Below are positions 33,655-45,545 of a stretch of DNA of 64,000 nt, piece by piece. A model generated the notes under the pieces. The model saw nothing but the letters and a program-made list of their open reading frames with translations, did no database searches and was not told where the DNA came from. The translations under genes and the position numbers were made by a program. The stretch's first letter is position 1. Each line of letters begins with the position of its first letter. Source of the DNA: Chelonoidis abingdonii (taxonomy: Eukaryota; Chordata; Testudines; Testudinidae). The stretch is from positions 45,845,132 to 45,909,131 of the forward strand of contig NC_133771.1 in assembly GCF_003597395.2 (NCBI RefSeq), given 5' to 3'.

Positions 33655-34095
33655 TAAGGAATCTGGGCTATGTGGATGGGGGATTTTCCTGGGGGTCTGA
33701 ATGCAAAAAGCATGAGGCTGGGTATTATTTGCAGAAGGTACGGGTGTGTGAGAGTAGCATCAGAAAACACTGCAGAAGCACACAGAGAAGGCAGCAAGAG
33801 AAAAACAAAGATAGCAAGAAAAACACCTGTGGTGTGAACCCTTAGAAAAAGCTAAGAGAGAGAAAGCTTTTCGGTAAAGTGTTAGTTGAAAGAAGCTTGG
33901 AACTACAAGCAAAGGAACTATCACCTGTTTGAGTCCTAGTGTATCCAGAGAAACAGAACTTTGTGTACATTCTCTGTAAATAAAAAAGATTGCATCAAAG
34001 AAATACCGGACTCCCAACATCAATATTTTTTCCCAGCAGAAACAATCTGTAAGCCCTCAAATGTTGGCTAACAGGTCGGGGCAAAAGGGGTAATG
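33655..34095 (+). mobile_element. LTR-like repeat, copy B
   Basis: Counterpart of 2560-2990. The shared block is at 33943-34095 (aaacagaactttgt, ctgtaaataaaaaagatt, atgttggctaacagg). The upstream part is rich in A and G with agagaaggcagcaagag. No retroviral gene adjoins it. Boundaries are approximate. Confidence 0.45.
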
Positions 34096-34214
34096 TTAAT
34101 GTTCCATCAAATGCATGGGTAGCAGGTGTACAGCAAAAATCCTCTCTGTGAATAAGTAGGCATCCCCTGTATTTATTGAGAGAAAGAGTGTCAAGACAGA
34201 GAAGTAAGAACATA

Positions 34215-34330
34215 TGAGCCCTTATCCTGATTCTGACACTTACTCCTTCTTTGGTATTGCAAGTTATTTATCCTCATTGTCTCAGATTTGCCGTATGCAA
34301 GATGGTGACATTGTTATTAGCACTAAGTGT
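34215..34330 (+). repeat. MIR SINE fragment
   Basis: The series ctgattctgacacttact, ttgcaagttatttatcctca, and tgcaagatggtgacattg follows the MIR consensus order on the plus strand, with high divergence. Confidence 0.5.
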
Positions 34331-34561
34331 TAATGTTGTTTGATCCTACTTGGTTTGTGTACAGCGGACCAACGTGCCATATGCATTTTTGTTAAGCCAA
34401 GGAGCCAAAATTCATTTGTACTTATCTTTCAAGGAAATTGAACGGTAAAAGTCAGTAAAGAAACAAATAACATACTGATAAAATGTATAATCAGAGACAG
34501 GCAGGATAACAAGAATAACTACAATAATCTCCATCAAGAGTGAGTGTTAATTACTAGACTA

Positions 34562-35165
34562 AGGGTCAAATTTTCAAAAGCACACAAGTGGCTTAGCGTC
34601 CTAGGTCCCATTTTTAAATGTTACTTAAGCACTTTTGGAAATTCTGCTAGGCACCTATCTGCATGTTTAATCACTGAAATACCTTTAAAAAATCAAGTAT
34701 CAGGAGGTAACCGTGTTAGTCTGGATCTACAAAAACAACAAGGAGTCCGGTGGCACCTTAAAGACTAACAGATTTATTTGGACATAAGCCCCCAATAATC
34801 TGTTAGTCTTTAAGGTGCAACCGGACTCCTTGTTGTTTTTTAAAAATCAGCCCTTTGTGCCTCAGTGCCTTACTCCCATTGGTTGCAAAGACTAGATGCT
34901 TTTGAAAATCCAAGTACATTCTTATCTGAATCTTAGGAACCTAAATATCTGGTCCTAAAGACTATATTTTAAAGGTGCTTAGGCATTGATGCACTCAACA
35001 CTGTAACACCTAATTCATTAAGGAGACTAACTCATCTTTTAAAATGGGATCTAAGATCCAAAATCCCTCTCCTAAATTCCTAAATGTCTTTTGAAAGTAA
35101 GTTAGGCATTGCAACACTGAGCACAGCAATGCCTAAGTACCTTTAAAAATCTTGGCCTACGTGCC
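34562..35165. repeat. DNA-transposon repeat with ttcaaaag/cttttgaaa arms, interrupted
   Basis: Repeated short motifs aattttcaaaagcac, ttaagcacttttggaaa, cttttgaaaatcc and cctaagtacctttaaaaa occur in both orientations, as in reptile palindromic MITEs. A PLE fold-back splits it at 34689-34843. Exact ends cannot be set. Confidence 0.4.
34689..34843. mobile_element. Penelope-like 3' tail as an inverted fold-back
   Basis: The minus-strand arm starts gtatcaggaggtaaccgtgt and includes aaaaacaacaaggagtccgg and ttaaagactaacagattta. At about 34793 the sequence turns over and repeats the same text inverted: aatctgttagtctttaaggt ... ggactccttgttgttttt. The arms of about 48 bp at 34724-34772 and 34794-34842 could form a hairpin. 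Taaaaa(a)tca on both flanks suggests a target duplication of about 9-10 bp. Confidence 0.75.
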
Positions 35166-35169
35166 TCTG

Positions 35170-35660
35170 ACATTTAGTCTTTTTTGAAAATCTTATTTTA
35201 AGCCTGAATACAGATTTTCTTTAATTGATTTTAATATTTAGCAACTGAGGTGATTACCTTCCTGACAGATGTAGCAGGTATATATACTGTATTCATGTTT
35301 GAAATTGTCAGTAGTTGAATAGCTTTAGATAAAAGGTTTCTTAAAATGAAGAAAAAATTGCAAGTATGTCTAGATATTTTTTTCAGACTTCGAACTTTAT
35401 GGGGAAACTTGCTTTTCAAATAATTAATCTTCTGGTGATTTATTTATTGATTTTCATAAAGAAACAGACATAGAAAAGTACAAAAAGGTGAATGACTTAC
35501 AGCTTCTATATATTTCCAAATATTGCACACTTCATGGGCTCTCAAATTAATTCTGTTTAGATCACAAACTAAATATAAGTCAATAATGTAATACTGTTGC
35601 AAAATAAAGCAAGCTATTCTGGGATATATTAGCAGGAGTATTGTAAGCAAGACACAAGAA
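35170..35660. other. Gene-free sequence
   Basis: Nothing recognised. Confidence 0.45.
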
Positions 35661-35667
35661 GTAATTC

Positions 35668-36503
35668 TTCCACTCTACTCAGCACTGATAAGTACTGTGT
35701 CCAGTTCTGGGCACCACACTTCAGGAAAGATGTGGACAAATTGGAGGAAGTCAGAGGAGAACAACAAAAATGATTAAGGGTCTGGAAATAATGATCTACA
35801 AGGAAAGACTGGAGAAAATTGGGTTTGTTTAGTCTGGAGAAGAGAAGAAAACAGTCTTCAAGTCTGTAAAAGGATGTCATAAAGAGGATAGTGATAAATT
35901 GTTCTTATCCACTGAACACAGGAAAAGAAGTAATGGGTTTAAATTGTAGCAAGGGAGATTTAGGTTAGACATTAGGAAAAGCTTTCTAAGTATAAGGATA
36001 GTTAAGCATTGAAACAAATTACCTAGGGAGTTTGTGGAATTTCTGCCACTGGAGCTTTTTATGCACAAGTTAGATAAATACCTGTCAGAGATAGACTAGT
36101 TCAGGAGTTGGCAACCTTTCAGAAGTGGTGTGCCGAGTCTTCATTTATTCACTCTGATTTAAGGTTTTGCGTGCAAGTAATAGATTTTAATATTTTTAGA
36201 AGGTCTCCTCTAAGTCTATAATATAAAACTAAACTATTTTTGTATGTAAAGTAAATAAGGTTTTTAAAATGGTTAAGAAGCTTCATTTAAAATTAAATTA
36301 AAACGCAGAGCCCCCTGACCAATGGCCAAGACCCAGGCAGTGTGAGTGCCACTGAAAATCAGCTCGTGTGCTGCCTTCGGTACCCGTGCCGCAGGTTGCC
36401 TACCTCTGGTCTAGATAATACTTAATGCTGCTTCAGTGCAGGGGACTAAACTAGATGACCTATCAAGGTCCCCTTCCATTCTACATTTCTATGATACTAT
36501 GAT
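35668..36503 (+). repeat. CR1 LINE 3' end, interrupted by a hAT
   Basis: Sense CR1: gtgtccagttctgggcacca, cttcaggaaagatgtggac, aagggagatttaggttagac, and after the insertion caggggactaaactagatga then ctacatttctatgatactat. The copy closely parallels 51165-51724. Confidence 0.88.
36102..36408. mobile_element. hAT transposon (307 bp) inside CR1
   Basis: Ends are caggagttggcaacctttc and gcaggttgcctacctctg, an inverted pair. The flanking 8-mers GACTAGTT (36094-36101) and GTCTAGAT (36409-36416) agree at 6 of 8 positions. Text inside (tggtgtgccgagtcttcatt; ccccctgaccaatggcc) is non-coding. The insertion point in CR1 is the same as that of the different hAT at 49485. Confidence 0.85.
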
Positions 36504-37182
36504 CCTCAACAGAATTATACAAATATGCCATTTTACAATTTGTCAAACCTGCAAGATCTGACAGTACAAAATTAGACAATACTACATAGACATAGCATGC
36601 TAGGGTGGAGGTAACAGTAATAGAACTGGAACAGACACATGAATAGGGAGAGATGAGAAGGAGGGGACCATAACTCTTGGCCATTTTGGCAATGTGACTG
36701 ACTTGCTCAAAAAAATATTTGCTCTCTGTTGAATATTTCAAATAACTGTAAGAGAAATACAACAATTAAGTGACCAAAGACAGTTTGCATCAGCCTTGTG
36801 AAGATGGTTATCATAGGTTAGTCTCTCAGCAGTGGTAAAGGGCGAAGGAAACTCCAATTTCCCCCTGTACTTTGGAGTTCCAGCATCAGTCTCTGAACTT
36901 AAGGGAGCAGGTTTGCTCATCAAACTCCTCAGTGACTATTTCCTCCCTCTCTAGTAAGACAAAATATCTGTCTCTGACTCTCTGGGACAGAGCAAGGGTA
37001 CAAATGTGCTGAAAAACCTCCCATATTCTTGGGATCCTATTCCTCCTCAAAACAAAGAGAAGGAAAAGTAAGATGCAGTGAACAAACACTTCTGGATCCC
37101 TTTTCTTTCTCAGAGCAGAGATAAAAGTAAAGCCTTTAATCAGGCAGTAAATTGACACTGCCTCACAACAAACATGGAAATA
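36504..37182. other. Gene-free sequence
   Basis: Nothing recognised. The 104-codon and 94-codon minus-strand frames show no family features. Confidence 0.45.
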
Positions 37183-37438
37183 GAAATAGATTGGACCCAT
37201 CTCAGCATGAAATCAAATATTCCCAAGGAACATCAAGCAGTAGCTTAGAGTTTAGGATGTTTATGGACTAGTGTTGCTATTGACTTGATTGTTTACAGCA
37301 CTGTTTGTGCCAAATGTTCCTCTCCATCACACTGGGACAACCCAGTGTAACCAGACAACCTACGTCAGTGATGTACCTCAGAGTAGAATTTGGTTTTGTT
37401 TTGTTGTGTATTTGTTTCCAGAGGAAGCTCTTAGAAAT
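37183..37438 (+). repeat. Local duplication, copy 1 (256 bp)
   Basis: From gaaatagattggacccatct to aagctcttagaaatt. It matches 38519-38771 with few differences and small indels, about 1.34 kb apart in the same orientation. Both include the near-palindrome acactgggacaacccagtgt (second copy acaccccag). Confidence 0.85.
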
Positions 37439-38518
37439 TAATTTAGTAGCATTACTTCTGTGAGGTGTGGCCCATCTGCCATCCAGTCACTCAATTGTTC
37501 CATCCTCCTTATGGTTAGCTAACACTCCTAGGAGGCTAATAGGTTCCAGCTGTTTCCTGGTCCTGCAAGTTATCTTCCACATCTTCACAGAGAACCATGG
37601 CCTGAAACTTTGATCATTCTGCCTGCTTCTGGGACTCTGGAAGGTTGCAACAAGGGGACAACATAAGAGCAAGAGAAAGGAAAACAATAACATTTGAAAT
37701 TCATGTATCATTTATTTTTTTCTAAGAGACTTCTCTGCATGACTGATGGCATCTGCTCTCAAAAATGGTTGCACAACACCATCTCTAATCTCTCTTTGTA
37801 CAGAGAAGGGATTTCTCATTTTACATACGAAGTCTGATCCTTCTTCCTCTGAAATGGAGTTTTGGCTTAATCATGCTATGGTATAAATCTATATTGTCAC
37901 ATATGTTCTTAATTTAAATGGGCATTTTATTATCCAAGATGAGAAGACTAGGCCTGGGATTTAATGTCCTATAAGCAGCTTTAACTACTGTAATGTAATG
38001 AACATAAACATTGTGAATGCTATCCACTGGTAACACAGTAGAAGATAACATGATTCTTACCAATTTGCATTTCCATCGTAAGAATAATATATATTGTTCT
38101 ATTACTTTAATTATTTCAAGGGAAGTTGTTTGCAGGTGTGGTTTAATGTTGAATTTTTTATTTAGATCAGTCTTGCAAAACTGTCAAAAAAGTTTACTAA
38201 TATAGACATAAAATCTACTAGCCCATCTTTACTATTTACAGTGGTGGGAATGACACAACTAAGATATTTTAATCACTTGTCAAACACAATTTACCCAGAG
38301 TGAGTGATGAGTGGAATTAGTAAAAGTTGATTTAGACAAACACGTTCACTTTAAAGTCAAGGTGGGCTCCAGCTCTGAAGTTTCAGGTCCAAATTTCAAA
38401 CACCCCACACTTTTGGACTGTTTGGATGATGAACTTTGGTTTGAGTATCCGCTTTAAAATTAGTCACCATGACATGCACAGAACAGGAAAAAGAAAGTAC
38501 TAAATTAATCTTAGCTGT
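37439..38518. other. Gene-free spacer between the two duplicates
   Basis: AT-rich, no gene or repeat recognised. Confidence 0.45.
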
Positions 38519-38771
38519 GAAATAGATTGGACCTATCTCAGCATGAAATCAAATATTCCCGAGGGACATCAAGCTGTAGCTTAGAGTTTAGGATGTGTAT
38601 GGACTTGTGTTGCTATTGACTTGATTGTTTATGGCACTGTTTGTGCCGAATGTTCCTCTCCATCACACTGGGACACCCCAGTGTAACCTGACAACTTATG
38701 TCAGTGATGCACCTCAGAATAGAATTTGGCTTTGTGTTGTGTATTTGTTTAGGGAAGAAGCTCTTAGAAAT
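38519..38771 (+). repeat. Local duplication, copy 2 (253 bp)
   Basis: Second copy of the unit at 37183-37438, running from gaaatagattggacctatct to agctcttagaaat. I recognise no transposon ends around it. Confidence 0.85.
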
Positions 38772-38875
38772 GATTTTTTTTCTGTCCAAGACAACTCCTG
38801 TGACTGTTATATGAAGTAAATATAAAAAGATACACACTTTTGGTCATTTTAAAGTTGGTCCCAGAGGCACAGTGG

Positions 38876-38935
38876 TTAGAGATAGAAGTGACCTCTCAGA
38901 TCATTCAGTCCATCCTCCTGCCAGTGCAGGAATAA
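38876..38935 (-). repeat. Possible short CR1-like 3' fragment
   Basis: gtgacctctcagatcattca followed by gtccatcctcctgccagtg has the pattern of antisense CR1 3' ends, but it is only 60 bases long. Confidence 0.3.
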
Positions 38936-40670
38936 AATCATAGAAATTAGATATGTCACTTTGAGAAAGGATTTCATTGTACTAGACAACATAAGCTGAG
39001 AATTGGTAGAGTGGTCACAGATTTTATACAAAGCATAAAACAATCAATACAAAAATTGATATTAAAATACATTTCATTTCTGCCCTTTTTACAGAAAGAA
39101 ATTCAAATCAATACAACAGAACCCACTTAACAGAATACCTGGTAAGAATAAATATTGCGTTTGCCAAACCAAACATTTGCAGACGTGTAGCTTATCAAAA
39201 GTCTCCTTTGTTCAATATCTTTGTATTAATTCTAGACATAATGAAATATTAGTGGAAGGCAGAAGAAACAAGGCAAGATATTTCTCTTGGAATTATTATG
39301 AAAATTGCAACCCTAATTACACAAAGAGTCAAGAATTCTCCTCAGAGATAAAACAGTTCCAGATTGGGTCTATTCAGCTTCAAAACAGAGAGCCTGTTTT
39401 AATCAGTTTCTTTGAATTTTAAATGCTTTAGTACTAGTACCTCTTCAGTCCAAATAAAATGCCTCCCTGAGTGTCCCGATGTCAACTTTCTAACGACAGT
39501 TTGACAGCATAGCTTTGGAGACTAGAAGCTGAAGGACTACTCAAGGAGCTCAGCTACAATGGCTGATCTTAATGCAGTAGCTGGCTGCAAGCAGACACTG
39601 GACTTTGACATAGTGACACAGCCACAGAAAAGCAGGCAACTGCCAGAACTATAAGAAATACTGTGAAGGTGAAGCTTTGGCTAGGCATGTCACAGCAGAC
39701 TCAGACTGTGAAAGGCAAAAAACAGACAGTATTCATAGAAACAAAGGGGCTGATTTTCAAACCTGGCCCCCATTTTTGTGGGCATATTTTGTACCCACAA
39801 TGAATTGCCAGGAAAACTGTAGGTGCAACATTTTGACTCTAATTCACTGAAGGTACAACAGCATATTCACAAAAAACAGAGAACTTTTTGAGAGTCAGGC
39901 ACTTTCTCAACAACTACCATAGAAATCATGTTACTGAGTCCAATTCTTCATTGTATCAACTGCACATGTAAAGGGAAAACTAAAAGGAAAGTGTCTGATA
40001 TGGAAAAAGTCTGCTTAGCAAATTACAATAAATGATAAATAAATGATACCATGTGTCTCAAAACCCTTAAAACATATGCTGTAAAGTAAGTCGGATATTT
40101 TTTTAAGTATCTAAAAATCACCTTTTTCATTATTATTAGAGCAATGGTTGATAAATTGAATCAATAGTTTAGATATTTCCATTAAAGTTACTGCTTCTTC
40201 TGAATTATTTCTAAGAGATCAAGTACCTCAAGCAAAGTTTCTGCCATGTGACTATAAGAAAGAAATCACAGAATGAGTTACTTTCCTCAAACACTGAACA
40301 GGGATTATTTAGAATAAGGAACTTCTGTTATGGCAGAAGTCACCAAATAGTGCTGTTACACATAGTCTTAAAAGTTTCTGTTTTTAGTGGGAGACCAAGT
40401 TTTTAGTCTTTGGAGAAATTCTGGTTTTGTTAGTTTTGCTAGTGTGGGTTCTTTGTGAGGAGTTGTGGAAAACAGGAGAAAATTTTGCTTTATGACTTAA
40501 TCTGCCTAACTGGAGTAAATTTTTGAGATTGTGTTGCTCTCTGGGAATCAGGCAGTGGTGTTGGACGGAGATAACTGAAAGAAAAGATTGCCTCATGCCA
40601 TTTGTAATTATCTCTGTTCCAGGACAGCTATATATGTATAAATAAAACAAGTTACAATGACAGTATACTA
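38936..40670. other. Gene-free sequence
   Basis: At 39747-39800 gggctgattttcaaacctgg resembles the end of a fold-back MITE without a visible partner. Nothing else is recognised. Confidence 0.45.
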
Positions 40671-40829
40671 TTGTGTCACAGATTTCTGTACCAGTGAGAA
40701 GCTGTCCTATAGGATCCCATGTCGTCGACCGCTCAGGGCCATACTAGTCTGTGTCTCTGTGCTTCACTGTAGAACTTCTGGCTAGAACTTTGCCCTGTCC
40801 CTCTCCTGTCTGCTTTGTGTCACAGATTT
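40671..40829. repeat. Short insert flanked by a 15-bp direct repeat
   Basis: TTGTGTCACAGATTT occurs at 40671-40685 and 40815-40829, enclosing 129 bases (ctgtaccagtgagaagctgt ... tctcctgtctgct) that are more GC-rich than both sides. A 15-bp duplication is typical of LINE-type insertion, but no poly-A tail or known SINE is visible. Confidence 0.5.
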
Positions 40830-41288
40830 AAAGTAATAGTACACATAAACATATAGTTTCTGCTTCAGTAAAAATCAAATTGTTGCTATCAACTCTGCAC
40901 ACCTTGGCAGTTTTAATTCACACGGATTGACTGTTCTTGAGCTTCACGTTCTGTTTACATTCAAAGTGAGACTTGAAATATGTTTTATCCCAAGTATGGT
41001 TCAAAAGCAGGTGTAATTGCCAAGTGCTAATCAAAACCACAAATCCTTCATCGAAACTACACTCACCCATCCTTAGCCGGAAAGGAAAGAATATTCCTGG
41101 CATCCCCTGACAGGAGGTGCTTGGAAAAGAAAATTGAGTTTGAATCTTCCCCCTCATCCCAATGCTACTGGCCCAGGATGTCCCAGATTCCTTTAAACCC
41201 CTCTCACAACCAGCATCTTCAGGGGCATTTAGCTGACCACCTCTTCCCTCTCAACTTTTCAGGGCTCAGTCAGAAGACCCCTGTCTCT
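40830..41288. other. Gene-free sequence
   Basis: Nothing recognised. Confidence 0.45.
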
Positions 41289-41290
41289 TT

Positions 41291-41512
41291 CATAGAATAA
41301 TATAATTATAGAACCGGAAGGAACCTCGAGAAGTCATCTAGTCCAGTCCCCTTCCTGAAAATTGTTTCTTTAATATGCTCTTAAAAATCTCCAGTGATGG
41401 ATATTCCATAGCTACCCTGAGGAATTTATTCCAGTGCTTAACCACCCTGAAAGTTAGAAAGTTTTTCTTAATGTCCAACGCAGTTTGGTTGATGTCCAGT
41501 GAATGAGGTAGA
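41291..41512 (-). repeat. CR1 LINE 3' end
   Basis: Antisense CR1: catagaataatataattata, gaaccggaaggaacctcgag, gtcatctagtccagtcccct, then ccagtgcttaaccaccctga and gtttttcttaatgtcca. Confidence 0.85.
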
Positions 41513-42775
41513 GATCCACTCACTGAACATCATGGTTTGTAAATAAATGTTGAATTGATGCCTTATTCGCTCTGCACTGTTCAAACCTGTGGATGAGATA
41601 GTGGAAATAACAGCATCAACCATGTACTATGCCATAATGCATACACCTAAGGGAGCAGAGTAAAGATTGTATTTATACCCTTACCTTTGGCATTTCTGAC
41701 TTTCAAATGCTTCACATTGTAATCTTAATATTCCTTTAATATAGTTTCTTGTCTTGAATCAAATTTGTCATGGAATATAACCACAATCGCACTCAGACTG
41801 GTTCAGAACCACAGTTGTCAACTATATTGTTGGGGACTATGTCTTATACCCGTAACATTATCAATTATTAGCTCTTCTACTTTCCTCCTGTAATGTTTTA
41901 GAAGTACCTATTGTCTCATAGTATACTGCTCTGTTAATTCTGTGGTTTTGACAGGCATTCATATAGATTCATACCTAAAAAGTTCTTGAGTACAATAGTT
42001 CTGGATTATTATTTATAAATTAGAACTTTTTAACGGTCACTCAAGTTGTTTACTTAGCTTAGAAAAGCCTGAAAAGAGTAGACTATCTGACAACCATATA
42101 CACTAGGGTTGGAATTTTTCTCTAACATCAATATAAATCAACAATAACTCCAGACATCAATGGAGAAACCCCATGGCAAAATTACTGTGATATCCCTAGA
42201 GAGCTCTTAGGAGAAAGGAATAGAATATAATCTTCAATAGCATTGGCAGTCTGAGCCTTCTGATGTTCGATAAGTCCTTGATATACTTGTCCTTTCAGGC
42301 TGTCATTGGGTAGTGTATCTTTTCTATCTGCTGTTGAACCTTTTGAATCTTATTTATCTTCATTTTGCCATCACATAAACCTCTATCAATCTTGTGATGA
42401 CATTTTAAAACCCTTTTAAATGTTTCCTTGAATTGATTTCACTGTTGCAAGACTTCACACCTGACCTCGCTTTGGTTCTTGTAGAACTCAATTTTGTATC
42501 AGCTAGAATTTTTTCTTCACAGAACTGATTACTCAGGACAGCTAAGCTTAGGTACATTTCTATGTGTGGAACTGTTACTGAAGCTGCTATCAATCTAGCA
42601 TATACTCACACTGACAATGGAAATACAGAATTCCAAGTGGAGATGACGCATCTCTACAAGAAACAGTGGTGAAGCTGTTAGTTGGAGAATTTCTTCTCAG
42701 CTTTGTCAACAGAGGAGACTGACTAATCTTTCTTTTTTTAATGTCTGCTTTCTATAATTAGTCTAACAAAAGTTT
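41513..42775. other. Gene-free sequence
   Basis: Nothing recognised. Confidence 0.5.
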
Positions 42776-42777
42776 TT

Positions 42778-42898
42778 TACACACATACACACAGGTTTCA
42801 GAGTGGTAGCCATGTTAGTCTGTATCAGCAAAAACAATGAGCAGTAAGGTGCCACAAGGACTCCTCATTGTTTTTACACACACACACACACACACACG
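42778..42898. mobile_element. Penelope-like fold-back inserted in a (CA)n microsatellite
   Basis: A CA repeat (acacacatacacaca) is interrupted by ggtttcagagtggtagccat ... gcaaaaacaatgagcag ... aaggtgccac, the minus-strand end of a PLE. This turns over into aaggactcctcattgttttt, then the CA run resumes (42880-42898). Inverted segments caaaaacaatgag and ctcattgtttttt can pair. Confidence 0.7.
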
Positions 42899-44990
42899 CA
42901 AAGTAAAGAGTCTTGAGCAACATGTATTAATAAGAGCAGCAGAAATAGATGGATGTAAAAAAAGACATAAACCAATGTTATACGAAAGGGTCACAATGAG
43001 CTTTACCCACGTGGCAGACAATTCCATTGTGTCAGAGGAGTGCTGTGGTTAACCATGATCCTCTTCCCAGATTTTATTTTTTACATATCCTCAACCATTA
43101 AGCATCTTGGAGATAAAGACTGAGATCATGAATTCAACACAGTATTCTATGCCATGCTGGACCAAGTCTTTACCATCGTATCTTATCGACTTGAGAACTG
43201 GAATACTGCTTTGTTAAACACTAGTATCATTTAATCCTAGGAAAAGTTTGTAGAATTTGTTCAATTACATTACACAGAAAACAATTCCTTTGGAAGCATT
43301 TAAGGAGTATCTTAGAAAAAAAGCAGACGAGTATGATGTTTATCTATAAATGATGTAAAAAAATAAAATACAGCAGCCCTCTGCTGAATTTTATGGCATA
43401 AGAACAGGTAATTAAATGGTAAATGCTGATCTTGCTAATGGTTATAAGTGGATTATTGGAAATAAATTGCACTTAAATGCCTTCAGAATTCAATATACAT
43501 AATCAGACACTGGCAAATGCACATCAGTCTAAACTAGTGTATTGTGCAATTAGTAGAAAGAGAGGGGGGGTAAATCCCAGGGAATTAATATATTTTGCAA
43601 GTGTAAATGGACTAAAGGGTAAGCTGAAAATACATTTTACCTATTGTTTATCCTGAGCTAGAGTCTAATGTGATTCCAAACAGTCTTTAATTCTATTAAT
43701 TTCTGGATGATCTTGTCTAAGGACTCAATCCTTCTCCCTGTGAAGTCCATTTACTGACATGGAGGCAGGAAGAGGTCATAAGAGTGCAGTGAGTGTATAG
43801 TAGAGGTTGGAAAGGGAAAAATGTTTAAAAAAAAATAGTGAAATTCAAGAATGGTTTAGGCAGGGACTCAAATGGTAAAAGACCACTGACAATGAGTTCA
43901 GTATGAGATTCAGATGGAAATCCATGAAATTTGTATTAAAATAATTAGTTTCCTATAGGGGAAAGAAAAACAAGCATGCTTTTCAGCGGTCTCCTGTGAT
44001 AGACAGAAGTTACCATATACATTTTATACTATTTCTAATATTTACATCCCATGGTTGAATTGATATGCTGAAAAACTCCATATATTCAACATTTGATCTC
44101 AAGGATTATTCTGGGAAGATGTTGGCAGATCCCTCTTTGGTTTATTTTAGAGGTATGAATCCCATTCATTAGAACAGCTTTTCAAATGAATGACTTGCAG
44201 CCTCCTCGTTAATAGTGTACTTGTGGTTGATGTAAATCACTCATTCTTTGCCTGTTCAGTTTCACATCCTCTCAGGGATGGCTTCAGTCCATGTCTGGCA
44301 ACCTAAATATAATAATAGTAGTCTTGTTAGTAACAGTAAGAGTGCCTGTGAAGTGCAGGTAATGGGAGATTCAACATATAGCATTATTTAGCCATTAACC
44401 AGGAAAGAAAATGTGTGCGTTGATTTGAACCCACATTGGAGGAGAATTACTTTAGAAAATTGCACAGTACAAACAATCTTAAAGCAACAAATTGGCAGCT
44501 TATAATTAGTGAAAAGCTCATGGCCATTAGCCCTAGCATAGAAGAGACCAGTTACTTTCTGAGGAAAAAATTCAGATGAAAACTTCACTTCCTGAAGATG
44601 TTTAAGAGTTATAAACAGCTGGGCCGTAGTTTCACAGTTTTCTTTTATTTCAACACATTTGAATTATAGGCACCAGTCGAGATAATTTCCTGATTCACAT
44701 CTAAAAAAGTCCAATCATTTAGATGTGTGCCAGCAGCTCAAATGTGGATGCAAAATTACACATGCAAATTTTACATTTCAAATTCCTCCTGCAAATGTAG
44801 TGATGAAAAAGTGACCCTAAATGTTATAATGCAGAATCAATGTGCAATCTTACATATATTGCCGATCAGAATATATCAACTAAACAAATTCCAACAAATG
44901 ATTTAACTTATTATTCTGATTAAATAGAATCCTTTGGGACTCTATTTTTTATGTTCACAATCAAGATAAAATTGTGACTTACTATTCACA
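42899..44990. other. Gene-free sequence
   Basis: AT-rich with short frames only, no repeat recognised. Confidence 0.5.
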
Positions 44991-44993
44991 CAT

Positions 44994-45543
44994 AAAAGCA
45001 GCAAAGAATCCTGTGGCACCTTATAGACTAACAGAGGTTTTGGAGCATGAGCTTTCGTGGGTGAATACCCACTTCCTCAGATGCATGTAGTGGAAATTTC
45101 CAGGGGCAGGTATACATATGCAAGCAAGCTAGAGATACAGAGGTTAGTTCAATCAGGGAGGATGAGGCCCTGTTCTAGCAGTTGAGGTGTGAAAACTAAG
45201 GGAGGAGAAACTGGTTTTGTAGTTGGCAAGCCATTCACAGTCTTTGTTTAATCCTGAGCTGATGGTGTCAAATTTGCAGATGAACTGAAGCTCAGCATTT
45301 TCTCTTTGAAGTCTGGTCCTGAAGTTTTTTTGCTGCAGTGATGGCCGATGCCCACCTTAAGGTCTGCTATAGTTGCCAGGAGGTTGAAGGTTTCTCCTAC
45401 AGTTTTTGGTATATTGCCATTCCTAATATCTGATTTGGTGTCATTTATTCCTTTTCAGTAGAGACTGTTTCCAGGTTTGGCCGATGTACATAGCAGAGGG
45501 AATTGCGCATATGATGGTGTATCATTACATTGGTGAAGTTGCA
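44994..45543 (-). pseudogene. Penelope-like element, GIY-YIG endonuclease end, left arm
   Basis: Read on the minus strand, this is the C-terminal part of a PLE protein and its 3' untranslated tail. Penelope-like elements pair a reverse transcriptase with a GIY-YIG endonuclease that nicks the target. Near 45540-45480 the text corresponds to the GIY-YIG start (AMYIGQTW-type reading, frame disturbed). Lower down the frame clears to NFRTRLQRENAELQFICKF, then NKDCEWLANYKTSFSS and SLSFHT (about 45330-45190). The 3' tail ends with gaagtgggtattcacccacg and cttataaggtgccacaggat-type text at 45090-44994. Frameshifts lie in between. The reverse transcriptase is absent. Confidence 0.75.
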
Positions 45544-45545
45544 GG

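Noticed and set aside
42778..42898. CRISPR-like or tandem array because of regular CA units
   Set aside because: It is a plain CA microsatellite split by a transposon tail in an animal genome.
45484..45545. Start of a 131-codon frame as a PLE gene start
   Set aside because: Its first part is antisense to the left PLE arm. Only the portion after about 45600 corresponds to PLE sequence of the right arm.
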